A stretch of 64,000 nucleotides of DNA from Pseudomonas faucium (GCF_021602585.1 NZ_BQIP01000007.1:169600-233599); one strand, 5' to 3'; shown: positions 1-10,966, numbered from the stretch's first letter. Notes: generated by a model from the letters alone, not told the origin. Numbers and translations are program-made.

Positions 1-672
1 CCGCGCAAGCCCGGTGGACACCGGAATCACCGACTGGAAGGCCGAGCGCGTGCGGCGCAGGTCTTCGTGGTGGTAGGCGTCGATCACCGGCTGGTCGTTC
101 ATCGCCGAGTGAATGGTGGTGATCTGCACGTATTCGATGCCAAAGGCCTGGTCCAGCACGCGCAGCAGCGGCACGCCGCAGTTGGTGGTGCAGGAGGCGT
201 TGGACACCAGGCGCTCGCTGCCGGTCAGGCAGGCCTGGTTGATGCCGTAGACCACCGTGGCATCCACATCCGCCTCGCTGGCCATGGGCTGGGAAAACAG
301 CACCCGCGGCGCGCCGGCATCGAGGAAGCGCTGGCCATCGGCGCGGGTGTGGTAGGCGCCGGAACATTCCAGCACCAGGTCGATATCCAGGGCCGCCCAG
401 TCGACGCCCTCGGGGGTGGTACTGCGCAGCACTTTCACGCAGTCGCCATTGATATGCAGACAATCGCCGTCGACCTTCACCTCGCCGGGGAAACGCCCGT
501 GGGTGGAGTCGAAGCGTGTCAGGTATTCAACGCTGGCCTGGTCGGCCAGGTCGTTCAGTGCAACGATCTCGAAACCGGCCTTGGCCCCACGCTCGAACAG
601 TGCGCGCAAGACACAGCGGCCGATGCGGCCATAACCGTTGAGTGCAACTTTGTAGGGACGCGGGTGGGGCAT
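1..672 (-). CDS. epd: Erythrose-4-phosphate dehydrogenase, N-terminal part (runs off the window)
   Basis: The enzyme oxidises D-erythrose 4-phosphate to 4-phosphoerythronate with NAD, the first step toward pyridoxal phosphate in the DXP-dependent route. 224 codons are visible and the C-terminus lies beyond position 1. The N-terminus begins MPHPRPYKVALNGYGRIGR, a Rossmann G-x-G-x-x-G. The catalytic cysteine motif SNASCTTNC lies near residue 155-160. The following HSAMNDQPVIDAYH segment and RRTRSAFQSVIP favour Epd over a glycolytic GAPDH. It lies downstream of tkt on the same strand, which makes erythrose 4-phosphate, a usual Pseudomonas order. GAPDH remains the only realistic alternative. Confidence 0.9.
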   Translation of the reverse strand, partial: MPHPRPYKVALNGYGRIGRCVLRALFERGAKAGFEIVALNDLADQASVEYLTRFDSTHGRFPGEVKVDGDCLHINGDCVKVLRSTTPEGVDWAALDIDLVLECSGAYHTRADGQRFLDAGAPRVLFSQPMASEADVDATVVYGINQACLTGSERLVSNASCTTNCGVPLLRVLDQAFGIEYVQITTIHSAMNDQPVIDAYHHEDLRRTRSAFQSVIPVSTGLAR

Positions 673-711
673 TCGGTGGCTCGCTAACACAGGATGGCTG
701 GTTGGGGCCGC

Positions 712-800
712 GTTGCGGCCCATCGCGACGCAAGGCCGCTCCTACAGAAGTACATCGTCCCCTGTAGGAGCGGCCTTGTGTCGCGAAACGAGGGCAAAGC
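712..800. repeat. REP pair, 'GTAGGAGCGGCC' family
   Basis: Two inverted copies of a palindromic unit with core AGGAGCGGCCTTGTGTCGCG face each other between tkt and epd. The same family recurs near 24961-25076 and 59872-59960. The pair could stabilise the upstream tkt transcript or attenuate reading into epd. Confidence 0.8.
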
Positions 801-818
801 CCTCGCCTTACGCCTCTA

Positions 819-2816
819 TCAGTCTTCCAGCAGCTCTTCGGCGGTGCCCAGGATGTTCTCCAGGGTGAAGCCAAACTCTTCGAACAACGCAGGTGCCGGC
901 GCCGACTCACCGTAGGTGGTCATGCCGATGACACGGCCTTCCAGGCCGACGTACTTGTACCAGAAGTCGGCGTGGGCAGCTTCGATGGCGATACGCGCGC
1001 CCACTTCGACCGGCAGCACGGACTGCTTGTAGCCGGCGTCCTGGGCGTCGAACACGCTGGTGCAGGGCATCGACACGACGCGCACGTTGCGGCCTTGCTC
1101 GGCCAGCTTGGCATGCGCCTGAACGGCCAGGCCCACTTCGGAACCGGTGGCGATCAGGATCAGCTCAGGCTCGCCGGCGCAGTCCTTGAGCACGTAGCCG
1201 CCGCGGCTGATGTCGGCGATCTGCTGGGCGTCGCGCGCCTGGTGCTGCAGGTTCTGGCGCGAGAAGATCAGCGCCGAAGGGCCGTCGTTGCGCTCCAGGG
1301 CGTGCTTCCAGGACACGGCCGACTCGACCGCGTCGGCTGGGCGCCAGGTGTCCAGATTCGGGGTGCTGCGCAGGCTGGTCAGCTGCTCGATCGGCTGGTG
1401 GGTCGGGCCGTCTTCGCCCAGGCCGATGGAGTCGTGGGTGTACACATGGATCACGCGCTGCTTCATCAGCGCCGACATGCGCACCGCGTTGCGGGCGTAT
1501 TCCATGAACATCAGGAAGGTCGCGCCGTAAGGCACCAGGCCGCCGTGCAGGGCAACGCCGTTCATGATCGCGGTCATGCCGAACTCGCGCACGCCGTAGA
1601 ACACGTAGTTGCCGCTGGCGTCGTTGGCTTCGATGCCCTTGCAACCTTTCCACAGGGTCAGGTTGGAGCCGGCCAGGTCGGCCGAGCCGCCGAGGAACTC
1701 AGGCAGCAGGGGGCCGAAGGCGTTCAGGGTGTTCTGGCTGGCTTTACGGCTGGCGATGGTCTCGCCCTTGGCCGCCACTTCATTGATGTAGGCCTGGGCC
1801 TTTTCGCTGAAGTCGGCCGGCAGCTCGCCGCTGTCACGGCGCTTGAACTCGGCAGCCAGCTCCGGGTGGGCCTTGGCGTAGGCGTCGAAGCGCTGGTTCC
1901 AGTCGGCTTCGACCTGGGCACCGGCGGCCTTGGCATCCCACTCGGCGTAGATGTCGGCGGGGATTTCGAACGGGCCGTGGTTCCAGTTCAGTTCCTTGCG
2001 GGCCAGGGCGATTTCGTCGTTGCCCAGCGGAGCGCCGTGGCAGTCTTCCTTGCCCTGCTTGTTCGGCGAGCCGAAGCCGATGATGGTCTTGCAGCAGATC
2101 AGGGTCGGGCGGTCGCTCTTGCGCGCCGTCTCGATGGCCATCTTGATCTCTTCGGCATCGTGGCCGTCGACGTTGCGGATCACCTGCCAGTTGTAAGCTT
2201 CGAAGCGTGCCGGGGTGTTGTCGGTGAACCAGCCGTGCACTTCGCCGTCGATGGAGATGCCGTTGTCATCGTAGAAGGCAACCAGCTTGTTCAGGCCCAG
2301 GGTGCCGGCCAGCGAGGCGACTTCGTGGGAGATGCCTTCCATCATGCAGCCGTCGCCGAGGAACACATAGGTGTTGTGGTCGACGATGTTGTGGCCTTCG
2401 CGGTTGAACTGGGCAGCCAGTACCTTCTCAGCCAGGGCAAAGCCTACGGCGTTGGCCAGGCCCTGGCCCAGCGGGCCGGTGGTGGTTTCAACGCCTGGGG
2501 TGTAGCCGTATTCCGGGTGGCCCGGGGTGCGGCTGTGCAGTTGGCGGAAGCCTTTGATGTCATCGATGGTGACGTCGTAGCCGGTCAGGTGCAGCAGCGA
2601 GTAGATCAGCATCGAGCCGTGGCCGTTGGACAGCACGAAGCGGTCACGGTCAGCGAATTTCGGGTTGCTCGGGTTGTGCTTCAGATAGTCGCGCCAAAGC
2701 ACTTCAGCGATATCCGCCATGCCCATGGGGGCACCTGGGTGGCCGCTGTTAGCCTTTTGCACGGCATCCATGCTGAGGGCACGAATGGCGTTGGCACGTT
2801 CACGACGGCTGGGCAT
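819..2816 (-). CDS. tkt: Transketolase
   Basis: 665 residues, the usual full length. Thiamine-diphosphate enzyme transferring two-carbon units in the pentose phosphate and Entner-Doudoroff-linked sugar cycle. The N-terminus carries [18 protein letters not shown] (His26), the ThDP-binding GDG at residues 154-156 followed by the [10 protein letters not shown] metal/ThDP segment. The pyrimidine-domain part includes [13 protein letters not shown] and the substrate-binding FSRQNL region. The start is supported by an AGGAGA Shine-Dalgarno 6-8 bases upstream. epd follows downstream on the same strand across a REP pair. The P. putida group usually has one chromosomal tkt here, so the plain symbol is used. 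Confidence 0.97.
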   Translation of the reverse strand: MPSRRERANAIRALSMDAVQKANSGHPGAPMGMADIAEVLWRDYLKHNPSNPKFADRDRFVLSNGHGSMLIYSLLHLTGYDVTIDDIKGFRQLHSRTPGHPEYGYTPGVETTTGPLGQGLANAVGFALAEKVLAAQFNREGHNIVDHNTYVFLGDGCMMEGISHEVASLAGTLGLNKLVAFYDDNGISIDGEVHGWFTDNTPARFEAYNWQVIRNVDGHDAEEIKMAIETARKSDRPTLICCKTIIGFGSPNKQGKEDCHGAPLGNDEIALARKELNWNHGPFEIPADIYAEWDAKAAGAQVEADWNQRFDAYAKAHPELAAEFKRRDSGELPADFSEKAQAYINEVAAKGETIASRKASQNTLNAFGPLLPEFLGGSADLAGSNLTLWKGCKGIEANDASGNYVFYGVREFGMTAIMNGVALHGGLVPYGATFLMFMEYARNAVRMSALMKQRVIHVYTHDSIGLGEDGPTHQPIEQLTSLRSTPNLDTWRPADAVESAVSWKHALERNDGPSALIFSRQNLQHQARDAQQIADISRGGYVLKDCAGEPELILIATGSEVGLAVQAHAKLAEQGRNVRVVSMPCTSVFDAQDAGYKQSVLPVEVGARIAIEAAHADFWYKYVGLEGRVIGMTTYGESAPAPALFEEFGFTLENILGTAEELLED

Positions 2817-2988
2817 CGCTTATCTCCTGGGGCTTGAATAGGTGGTGTTACGAAAAAGGCGGCCATTTTCGCCCACAGGCGGGCCCCGGGGCAATGACGT
2901 ATGGTCGCAGTTGGGTATTTTTCCTGTGATTGGCCGCCAAAGCGGGTGAAAACCGGGAATCCACAGCGACCACCGCACCCGCCCATCA

Positions 2989-3016
2989 GCCAATATCAAA
3001 ACTTTTTGATATTGGC
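2989..3016. promoter_or_regulatory. 28-bp perfect inverted repeat, candidate SahR operator
   Basis: Two 13-base arms (left arm GCCAATATCAAAA) flank a 2-base centre, a near-perfect palindrome with AT-rich core. It ends one base before the -35 element of the regulator gene that precedes metK. Its position and size suit a dimeric ArsR-type repressor. That it binds the adjacent regulator is inference from self-regulation in this family. Confidence 0.7.
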
Positions 3017-3017
3017 C

Positions 3018-3046
3018 TTGCGAGGGCAACGATGCCTGTCTAGACT
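3018..3046 (+). promoter_or_regulatory. Sigma-70 promoter of the sahR-metK operon
   Basis: TTGCGA (3018-3023) and TAGACT (3041-3046) are separated by exactly 17 bases. The predicted start of transcription near 3053 falls two bases before the ATG at 3055, suggesting a leaderless or nearly leaderless mRNA. No Shine-Dalgarno sequence is visible before that ATG. Confidence 0.5.
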
Positions 3047-3054
3047 GCCGGCCC

Positions 3055-4035
3055 ATGAATCAGCGTGCGCAATCGATCCCGCCCCAGCAAAGTGACACCC
3101 TGGCTGCCCTGTGCAAAGCCAGCGGCGACGAGCTGCGCCTGAATGTTCTGCGGGTGCTGGCCAGCGATTCGTTCGGCGTGCTGGAGCTGGCGCAGATCTT
3201 CGACATCGGCCAGTCGGGCATGAGCCACCACCTCAAGGTGCTGGCCCAGGCCGAGCTGGTGGCCACGCGCCGCGAAGGCAACGCCATCTTCTACCGCCGC
3301 GCCCTGCCCCATGGCCGCCTGCACACGGCGCTGCTCGACGAGGTCGACGAGCTGGCCCTGGCCCAGGATGTCCAGGCCCGCATCGCGCAGATCCAGCAAC
3401 GCCGCGCCGCCACCAGCCAGGACTTCTTCCTGCGTGTGGAAGAGAAGTTCCGCGCCCAGCAAGACCTGATCGCCGGCTTGCCGCAGTACCGCGAAAGCCT
3501 GCTGACACTGCTCGACACGCTGAATTTTGCGCCCAGCGCCAGTGCGCTGGAAGTCGGCCCCGGTGACGGCGGTTTTCTGCCCGACCTGGCCCGGCGCTTT
3601 GCCCGCGTCACCGCCCTGGACAACAGCCCGACCATGCTCGAGCTGGCGCGCCAGGTGTGCGAGCGCGAAGGCTTGAATAATGTAAACCTGCAGTTGGCCG
3701 ATGCACTGGGTGCAACGGATGTGGAAGCCGACTGCGTTGTGCTGAACATGGTGCTGCACCATTTCAGCGACCCGGCCCTGGCCCTGCGCCTTTTGGCCAA
3801 ACGGGTGAAAGCGGGCGGGAGCCTGCTGGTCACCGAACTGTGCAGCCATGACCAGGGGTGGGCGCGCGATGCCTGCGGCGACCTCTGGCTGGGCTTCGAA
3901 CAGGACGACCTGGCCCGTTGGGCCAATGCGGCCGGGCTGGCCCTCGGGGACAGCCTCTACGTGGGCTTGCGTAACGGTTTCCAGATACAGGTCCGCCATT
4001 TTCAGCGGACGACTGGCGACACACACCATCGGTAA
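3055..4035 (+). CDS. sahR: ArsR-family repressor with SAM-methyltransferase-like domain (SahR type)
   Basis: 326 residues. Residues 1-95 form an ArsR winged helix (LAQIFDIGQSGMSHHLKVL recognition region). Residues ~150-260 form a class I methyltransferase fold with ALEVGPGDGGFLPDL, ALDNSPTML and LNMVLHHF, i.e. an AdoMet/SAH pocket. Proteobacterial SahR proteins of this architecture repress SAM-cycle genes and respond to SAH. It is followed after 19 bases by metK and preceded by a 28-bp palindrome, which fits that role. The cysteine motif of metal-sensing ArsR proteins is absent from the recognition helix. The symbol is assigned from architecture and context; older annotations would call it an ArsR regulator/methyltransferase. 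Confidence 0.8.
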   Translation: MNQRAQSIPPQQSDTLAALCKASGDELRLNVLRVLASDSFGVLELAQIFDIGQSGMSHHLKVLAQAELVATRREGNAIFYRRALPHGRLHTALLDEVDELALAQDVQARIAQIQQRRAATSQDFFLRVEEKFRAQQDLIAGLPQYRESLLTLLDTLNFAPSASALEVGPGDGGFLPDLARRFARVTALDNSPTMLELARQVCEREGLNNVNLQLADALGATDVEADCVVLNMVLHHFSDPALALRLLAKRVKAGGSLLVTELCSHDQGWARDACGDLWLGFEQDDLARWANAAGLALGDSLYVGLRNGFQIQVRHFQRTTGDTHHR

Positions 4036-4054
4036 ATTTTAGGAACCCGTCGAG

Positions 4055-5245
4055 ATGAGCGAATACTCCCTTTTCACCTCCGAGTCCGTGTCCGAAGGGC
4101 ATCCGGACAAGATCGCCGACCAGATTTCTGACGCGGTCCTGGACGCCATCATCGCCCAGGACAAGTACGCCCGCGTGGCATGCGAAACCCTGGTCAAGAC
4201 CGGTGTCGCCATCATCGCCGGCGAAGTCACCACCTCGGCCTGGGTCGACCTGGAAGAGCTGGTGCGCAAGGTCATCATCGACATCGGCTACAACAGCTCC
4301 GACGTCGGCTTCGACGGCGCCACCTGCGCCGTGATGAACATCATCGGCAAGCAGTCGGTGGACATCGCCCAGGGCGTTGACCGCTCCCGCCCGGAAGACC
4401 AGGGCGCCGGCGACCAGGGCCTGATGTTCGGCTACGCCAGCAACGAAACCGACGTGCTGATGCCAGCACCGATCTGCTTCTCGCACCGCCTGGTCGAGCG
4501 CCAGGCCGAAGCGCGCAAGTCCAAGCTGCTGCCTTGGCTGCGCCCGGATGCCAAGTCGCAGGTCACCTGCCGCTATGAAAACGGCAAGGTCGTGGGGATC
4601 GACGCGGTCGTGCTGTCGACCCAGCACAACCCTGAAGTGTCGCAAAAAGACCTGCAGGAAGCGGTGATGGAGCTGATCGTCAAGCACACCCTGCCTGCCG
4701 AACTGCTGCACAAGGACACCCAGTACCACATCAACCCGACCGGCAACTTCATCATCGGTGGCCCAGTGGGCGACTGCGGCCTGACCGGCCGCAAGATCAT
4801 CGTCGACAGCTACGGCGGCATGGCTCGCCACGGTGGTGGCGCGTTCTCCGGCAAGGACCCGTCCAAGGTCGACCGTTCCGCTGCCTACGCCGGCCGCTAC
4901 GTGGCCAAGAACATCGTTGCCGCAGGCCTGGCCGAGCGTTGCGAGATCCAGGTGTCCTACGCCATCGGCGTGGCCCAGCCGACCTCCATCTCGATCAACA
5001 CCTTCGGCACCGGCAAGGTGTCCGACGCGAAGATCGTCCAGCTGGTGCGCGAGTGCTTCGACCTGCGCCCATACGCGATCACCACCATGCTCGACCTGCT
5101 GCACCCGATGTATCAGGAAACCGCTGCCTACGGCCACTTCGGCCGCACCCCGCAGCAGAAGACTGTCGGCGACGACACCTTCACCACCTTCACCTGGGAG
5201 CGCACCGACCGCGCCCAGTCGCTGCGTGACGCTGCCGGCCTGTAA
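4055..5245 (+). CDS. metK: S-adenosylmethionine synthetase
   Basis: 396 residues, standard length. Makes SAM from methionine and ATP, releasing phosphate and pyrophosphate. Hallmarks are [18 protein letters not shown] near residue 13, the signature [12 protein letters not shown] near 119-130, and the glycine-rich [19 protein letters not shown] near 270. It is the second gene of an operon with the SahR-type repressor (19-base gap) and has an AGGA Shine-Dalgarno. A strong intrinsic terminator follows. With ahcY and metF, 8-10 kb downstream, it completes most of the SAM cycle in this window. Confidence 0.98.
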   Translation: MSEYSLFTSESVSEGHPDKIADQISDAVLDAIIAQDKYARVACETLVKTGVAIIAGEVTTSAWVDLEELVRKVIIDIGYNSSDVGFDGATCAVMNIIGKQSVDIAQGVDRSRPEDQGAGDQGLMFGYASNETDVLMPAPICFSHRLVERQAEARKSKLLPWLRPDAKSQVTCRYENGKVVGIDAVVLSTQHNPEVSQKDLQEAVMELIVKHTLPAELLHKDTQYHINPTGNFIIGGPVGDCGLTGRKIIVDSYGGMARHGGGAFSGKDPSKVDRSAAYAGRYVAKNIVAAGLAERCEIQVSYAIGVAQPTSISINTFGTGKVSDAKIVQLVRECFDLRPYAITTMLDLLHPMYQETAAYGHFGRTPQQKTVGDDTFTTFTWERTDRAQSLRDAAGL

Positions 5246-5263
5246 GGCTCCTGCAGGCGTAAA

Positions 5264-5300
5264 CAAAAGCCCCTGCCGAGCGATCGGCAGGGGCTTTTTC
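5264..5300 (+). terminator. Intrinsic terminator after metK
   Basis: An 11-bp GC-rich stem (AGCCCCTGCCG at 5268-5278 with its complement at 5285-5295), 6-base loop and a following T5 run. The A-run on the left also allows some function on the opposite strand. Confidence 0.92.
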
Positions 5301-5357
5301 GTGACATATCGGCTGACAACTGCATTCGGCAGGCCCCGGGGCACTTGCCTAGGCTGA

Positions 5358-7088
<1,731 letters not shown>

Positions 7089-7114
7089 GTTTTCACAAAA
7101 ATATCGGCCTGAAA

Positions 7115-7198
7115 TGCCTTGGTTTGTTCTAGAAAAGTCCAACAAGGGTTCCTAAATCGGCAAAACCAAGGCAGCATTTGCCACAACTTTTTGCTGCC
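7115..7198 (+). promoter_or_regulatory. Leader with two mutually exclusive hairpins upstream of the DUF1090 gene
   Basis: An 11-base inverted repeat (TGCCTTGGTTT at 7115-7125 with complement at 7163-7173) spans 37 bases. A second stem, GGCAGCA (7170-7176) with TGCTGCC (7192-7198), uses bases 7170-7173 shared with the first. Only one can form at a time. The second stem ends 12 bases before the Shine-Dalgarno of the next gene. A regulatory role is inference. Confidence 0.4.
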
Positions 7199-7220
7199 CC
7201 GCCCCGTCAAGGAGGCCCTG

Positions 7221-7613
7221 ATGAAACGTATTTCCACCCTCGTTCTGCTGGCAACACTCGGTCTGGCCGCAGGTGTCGCGCAGGCTGCCCAACCGGATGA
7301 GGGTCTGACTGGCTGCGCCGCCAAGCGCAGCGCCATCGAGAACCAGCTGAAGATCGCCCGCGAGCACGGCAACAGCAACCAGGTCGCGGGCCTGGAACAA
7401 GCGCTGCGCGGCGTCGACAACTGCACCGACGCGAGCCTGCGCAAAGAGCGCGAGCAAAAGGTGCTGGATGCCCGCCATGAAGTCGCCCAGCGCGAGAAGG
7501 ACCTGAAGAAGGCCGAGAAGAAAGGCGATTCGGAAAAGATCAACAAGCGCAAGGACAAGCTGGCCGAGTCGCGCAAGGAACTGCAGGAAGCGGTCGACGA
7601 ACTCGACCGTTGA
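7221..7613 (+). CDS. Periplasmic DUF1090 protein (YqjC-like)
   Basis: 130 residues. A cleavable signal peptide (MKRISTLVLLATLGLAAGVAQAA) precedes a short globular part with two cysteines (GCAAKRSAIENQL and VDNCTD) that could form a disulfide. A charged coiled coil rich in Lys, Glu and Arg extends from about residue 70 to the end. This matches DUF1090/YqjC periplasmic proteins, whose function is not known. The start at 7221 has GGAGG at 7211-7215; longer readings into the leader would lose the signal peptide. The gene stands alone and is convergent with the cytochrome gene downstream. Its 130-base leader contains alternative hairpins. Confidence 0.85.
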   Translation: MKRISTLVLLATLGLAAGVAQAAQPDEGLTGCAAKRSAIENQLKIAREHGNSNQVAGLEQALRGVDNCTDASLRKEREQKVLDARHEVAQREKDLKKAEKKGDSEKINKRKDKLAESRKELQEAVDELDR

Positions 7614-7620
7614 TCGCCCT

Positions 7621-7704
7621 GAGGGCCTCATCGCCGGCAAGCCGGCTCCCACACGTTCACCACCCGGGTTCAGGCCTGCGGTGAACGGGTTGGATGAGGC
7701 CCTC
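7621..7704. terminator. Convergent-gene hairpin containing a solitary REP
   Basis: GAGGGCCTCAT (7621-7631) pairs with 7694-7704, and an inner GTTCACC/GGTGAAC stem (7655-7661 with 7680-7686) lies inside it. A single REP unit (CATCGCCGGCAAGCCGGCTC) occupies 7629-7653. It sits between two genes ending toward each other, so bidirectional transcript protection or termination is likely. Confidence 0.55.
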
Positions 7705-7712
7705 ACAGCTGA

Positions 7713-8159
7713 TCAATGATTGCGGAATTCGGTATGGCACGCCTTGCAGGCAGCCTCGACCTTGTCCATCGGCCCTTTCAACTGCGCAGCGTCGAGCGGC
7801 TGGCTGCGCGTCACCTCGACCAGTTCGCCGGTGACGCCTTCCAGCGCCTGGGCAAGCTCATGGAAGCGCGCCTGGCGCTGCCACACTTCGGGCCGCGCAC
7901 TGCTGTTGCCGTCATCCTGCACCTGAGGGAAGTGCTGCCAGGGCTCGTGGGCCAGGGCGTCCAGCGTCAGCGCACCGTCGGCGAACTTGCTGGCGTCGAA
8001 CGGCAGGCGCCCGCGCAGCATGCCACCCATGTCCTCGCTGGTCTTGAGCATGTCCTTGAAGATGGCCTTGCGCTTGCCCAGTGGCGAGTTCGGGTCGACC
8101 CGGTCACAGGCGGTCAGGGCAAGGGCGGCGAGCAGTACTACGGTCAATCGCTTGAACAT
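7713..8159 (-). CDS. Cytochrome c'-like c-type cytochrome (lipoprotein-like)
   Basis: 148 residues. The N-terminus MFKRLTVVLLAALALTACDR is a signal peptide ending in a lipobox-like LTAC, so it may be lipid-anchored. A single haem-binding CKACH lies at the C-terminus followed by only a few residues (TEFRNH), the arrangement of cytochrome c'/c-556 proteins, where a four-helix bundle binds haem near the end. The N-terminal part has KAIFKDMLKTSEDM, typical of the first helix with an axial-ligand methionine candidate. It is a stand-alone gene divergent from mltA. Its redox partner is not evident from context. Confidence 0.85.
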   Translation of the reverse strand: MFKRLTVVLLAALALTACDRVDPNSPLGKRKAIFKDMLKTSEDMGGMLRGRLPFDASKFADGALTLDALAHEPWQHFPQVQDDGNSSARPEVWQRQARFHELAQALEGVTGELVEVTRSQPLDAAQLKGPMDKVEAACKACHTEFRNH

Positions 8160-8276
8160 CACGGTCTCTTGGGCCTCGCAAATGGGCGGCCAGTATCGCC
8201 GCCTGCCAGGCAAAGACCAATAGCCACATAAAAAACAGGGGTGAATCTTCATGTTCGCCCCCACAGGAACCCACCG

Positions 8277-9428
8277 ATGAAATCTGCCCTGCGCCACCTG
8301 GCCTGGACACTCCCGGCCCTGGCCCTGCTGGCGGGCTGCAACGGCGGCGAAAGCGCCAAGCCCGAGCCGCATGCCATCGCCACCTACGCCCCCGCCACCT
8401 GGAACGACCTGCCCAAGGTCAGCGACAGCGAGCTGCTGGCAGGCTTCGATGCCTGGCGAGTGGGCTGCGAAAAACTCAAGCGTGACCCGGTGTGGGCCGC
8501 CACCTGCGAAGCTGCGCAAGGCATTCCCGAAGATGCCACCCAGGTACGCGCCTTCCTGCAGCAGCAACTGCAGGTCTACGGCCTGCGTTCTGCCGAAAAC
8601 AACGCCAATGGCCTGATCACCGGTTACTACGAGCCGGTCTACCCAGGCAGCCTCAAGCGCACCGAAAAGGCCCAGGTGCCGGTGTATGGCATCCCCGATG
8701 ACATGATTGTCGTCGACCTTGCGAGCATCTACCCCGAACTCAAGGGCAAGCGCCTGCGGGGCCGTATCGAAGGGCGCGTGCTCAAGCCCTACGACACTGC
8801 CGAAGTGATCTACCGCGATGGCGCCAAGGCACCGGTGCTGGCCTGGCTCACCGACCCGATGGACCTGCAGTTCCTGCAGATTCAAGGTTCGGGGCGCGTG
8901 CAACTGGCTGATGGCCGCCAATTGCGCCTGGGTTATGCCGACCAGAACGGCCACCCCTACCGGCCGATCGGCCGCTGGCTGATCGAGCAGGGCCAGCTGA
9001 AGAAAGAAGACGTGAGCATGGGCGCCATCCACGCCTGGGCCCAGGCCAACCCGCAACGGGTACCGGAACTGCTGGCCAGCAACCCCAGCTACGTGTTCTT
9101 CAGCACCCGCCCCGACAGCAACGAGGGCCCACGCGGCTCGCTCAACGTGCCGCTGACGGCAGGCTACAGCGTTGCCATCGACCGCAAGGTGATCCCGCTG
9201 GGCAGTTTGCTGTGGTTGTCCACCACGCGCCCGGACGGCACGCCGGTGGTGCGGCCGGTGGGGGCTCAGGATACGGGTGGGGCCATTACTGGCGAGGTGC
9301 GCGCGGACCTGTTCTGGGGCACCGGGCCGCAGGCTGGGGAACTGGCGGGGAACATGAAGCAGCAGGGGCAGATCTGGATGCTGTGGCCCAAAGGCCAGCC
9401 GCTGCCTGACGTGCCGAAGGTTCTGTAG
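8277..9428 (+). CDS. mltA: Membrane-bound lytic murein transglycosylase A
   Basis: 383 residues. MltA cleaves peptidoglycan glycan strands with formation of 1,6-anhydromuramic acid. The signal peptide ends in a lipobox (LALLAGC), predicting an outer-membrane lipoprotein. Family motifs include ENANGLITGYYEP, FLQIQGSGRVQL, and the catalytic double-psi barrel segment ending AQDTGGAITGEVRADLFWG, with the catalytic aspartate in AQDTGG. The start at 8277 follows an AGGAA ribosome site. An upstream in-frame ATG (8250) would put residues before the signal peptide and is rejected. Confidence 0.96.
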   Translation: MKSALRHLAWTLPALALLAGCNGGESAKPEPHAIATYAPATWNDLPKVSDSELLAGFDAWRVGCEKLKRDPVWAATCEAAQGIPEDATQVRAFLQQQLQVYGLRSAENNANGLITGYYEPVYPGSLKRTEKAQVPVYGIPDDMIVVDLASIYPELKGKRLRGRIEGRVLKPYDTAEVIYRDGAKAPVLAWLTDPMDLQFLQIQGSGRVQLADGRQLRLGYADQNGHPYRPIGRWLIEQGQLKKEDVSMGAIHAWAQANPQRVPELLASNPSYVFFSTRPDSNEGPRGSLNVPLTAGYSVAIDRKVIPLGSLLWLSTTRPDGTPVVRPVGAQDTGGAITGEVRADLFWGTGPQAGELAGNMKQQGQIWMLWPKGQPLPDVPKVL

Positions 9429-9436
9429 AGCTGCAG

Positions 9437-9533
9437 TGGCCGCATCGCCGGCAAGCCGGTTCCCACAGGGTCGCCCCAGGCCTCACGCCTGATGAACTAC
9501 CTGTGGGAGCCGGCTTGCCGGCGATGAAGCCAC
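9437..9533. repeat. REP pair, 'GCCGGCAAGCCGGC' family
   Basis: Two inverted copies of the 25-27 base unit with core CATCGCCGGCAAGCCGG face each other between the convergent mltA and MAPEG genes. The first copy has GGTTCCC where most have GGCTCCC. Confidence 0.85.
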
Positions 9534-9540
9534 CTCGATT

Positions 9541-9927
9541 TCAGATCGAAACCACGAAGAACGACACGATCAACGCCAACCCGGCAAACCACACCAGCGA
9601 GCGCAACGCCGCCCAGTCCGCCAGGTAGCAGATGATGTAGAGCAAGCGGCTGGTGATGTACATCACCGCCAGCACATCCTGGGTCACCTGTTCGGCATTG
9701 CCGACCACATCCGCCACCAGCACCGCCGCCGCGAATGCCGGAAACGCTTCATAGCTGTTCTGCTGCGCAGCATGGGCACGGCGTGGCAACCCGGACAGCG
9801 TGTCGAGGAAGGCGCGCGGGTCGTGATTGTCCTTCAGGCCGAAACGGCCGCTGGCGACCTTGGCGATCAGCGCACAGAAAGGCGGCAGCACCAGCGCGAT
9901 CAGGATGCACCACAGGGCAACGGTCAT
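9541..9927 (-). CDS. MAPEG-family membrane protein
   Basis: 128 residues from this start. About four hydrophobic helices; the segment FLDTLSGLPRRAHAAQQNSYEAFPAFAAAVL matches the MAPEG (membrane-associated eicosanoid/glutathione) family, with the RAHAAQQNSYEAFP motif. Bacterial members are small integral membrane proteins, some with glutathione-dependent activity; the role here is unknown. A second in-frame ATG six bases upstream (9933) lies only two bases from the AGGAG site, so the inner ATG with eight-base spacing is preferred. It is 27 bases downstream of the EamA transporter gene on the same strand, so they probably form an operon. Confidence 0.85.
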   Translation of the reverse strand: MTVALWCILIALVLPPFCALIAKVASGRFGLKDNHDPRAFLDTLSGLPRRAHAAQQNSYEAFPAFAAAVLVADVVGNAEQVTQDVLAVMYITSRLLYIICYLADWAALRSLVWFAGLALIVSFFVVSI

Positions 9928-9954
9928 GCTCATGACTCCTTGTACGAAAATGGG

Positions 9955-10788
9955 TTAGAGCTTCATCACCAGCATGCCTGCCAGGACCAGCCCGCAAGCT
10001 AGGAGTCTCGGCCCGCCAAAAGGTTCTTTGAGGTAGCGCATGCCCAGCAGCACCACCAGCACCACGCTCAGTTCACGCAGCGCCGCCGCCTCGGCCACCG
10101 AGCCCAGGTGCATGGCCCACAGCACCAGCGCATAGCTGAGCAGCACGCACAACCCCACCGCCAGGCCCAGCCGCCATTGCGTACGCCAGAACAGTACGAA
10201 CGGCGCCAGCCGCGCCACACTGGCCAACAGCGGAAAAGGCCAGGCGCTGAGCAAGGTCAGCCAGACCAGGTAGTCCCAGGGCTTGCCCCACAGCCGCACG
10301 GCCTGCCCGTCGAACCAGGTGTAGCAACCGATGCACAAGCCGATCAGTGCCACCACCGGCAGCATCGACCAGGGCAGCCGGTCCCCGCCGCCGCCCTGCC
10401 ACAACAGGCAGGCCATGCCGCAAGGGATCAGCAGGATGCCGATGATCTGCTGCTGGCTCAGCGACTCGCCGGCGAACGCCAGGGTCAGCCCCAGCACCAC
10501 CAGCGGCGACAGCCCGCGCATCAGAGGATAGACCAGGCCCAGGTCGCCGACCCGGTAGGCCTGGATCAGCAAGAAGCGATAGAGCTGCTCGGCCAGTGCC
10601 GAGGCCAGCAGCCACGGCCAGATCTCGGCCGGCGGGAACTCTGTGAAGGCCACGGCGCACACCGCGAAGGCCAGTGCCACGGTATCCATGCTGGCGATGA
10701 CCAACAGGCGCTCGCCGCTGAATTTGATCAGGGTGTTCCACGTCGCGTGCAGCAGGGCGGCGATCAGGACCAGGGAAGTTGCCAACAC
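9955..10788 (-). CDS. EamA/DMT-family transporter
   Basis: 277 residues starting with GTG, with GGAG eight bases upstream. Ten hydrophobic segments in two repeats of five, the drug/metabolite transporter layout. The N-terminus LVLIAALLHATWNTLIKFSG and the second-half segment ALRELSVVLVVLLGMRYLKEPFGGPRL are typical EamA signatures. Substrate cannot be deduced. Probable operon with the MAPEG gene that follows. Confidence 0.88.
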   Translation of the reverse strand: MLATSLVLIAALLHATWNTLIKFSGERLLVIASMDTVALAFAVCAVAFTEFPPAEIWPWLLASALAEQLYRFLLIQAYRVGDLGLVYPLMRGLSPLVVLGLTLAFAGESLSQQQIIGILLIPCGMACLLWQGGGGDRLPWSMLPVVALIGLCIGCYTWFDGQAVRLWGKPWDYLVWLTLLSAWPFPLLASVARLAPFVLFWRTQWRLGLAVGLCVLLSYALVLWAMHLGSVAEAAALRELSVVLVVLLGMRYLKEPFGGPRLLACGLVLAGMLVMKL

Positions 10789-10966
10789 GCGGGGAGCTCC
10801 TTGCAGTCAGAGCGGGCAACGATACAACGCTTCAGGCCCGGAAAGCGCGATGGAACGAAAAGAACAAATCTGGTCAAACCTGTGTCCCGAAACCATCGCC
10901 AGGTCATCAAACAACTGCCCGATGCCATTCGGGTACGACTTGGAAGCCATTGTTACAGGATTCGGG

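Noticed and set aside
1-672. Glycolytic GAPDH instead of Epd
   Set aside because: The HSAMNDQPVIDAYH and RRTRSAFQSVIP segments and linkage with tkt indicate erythrose-4-phosphate dehydrogenase.
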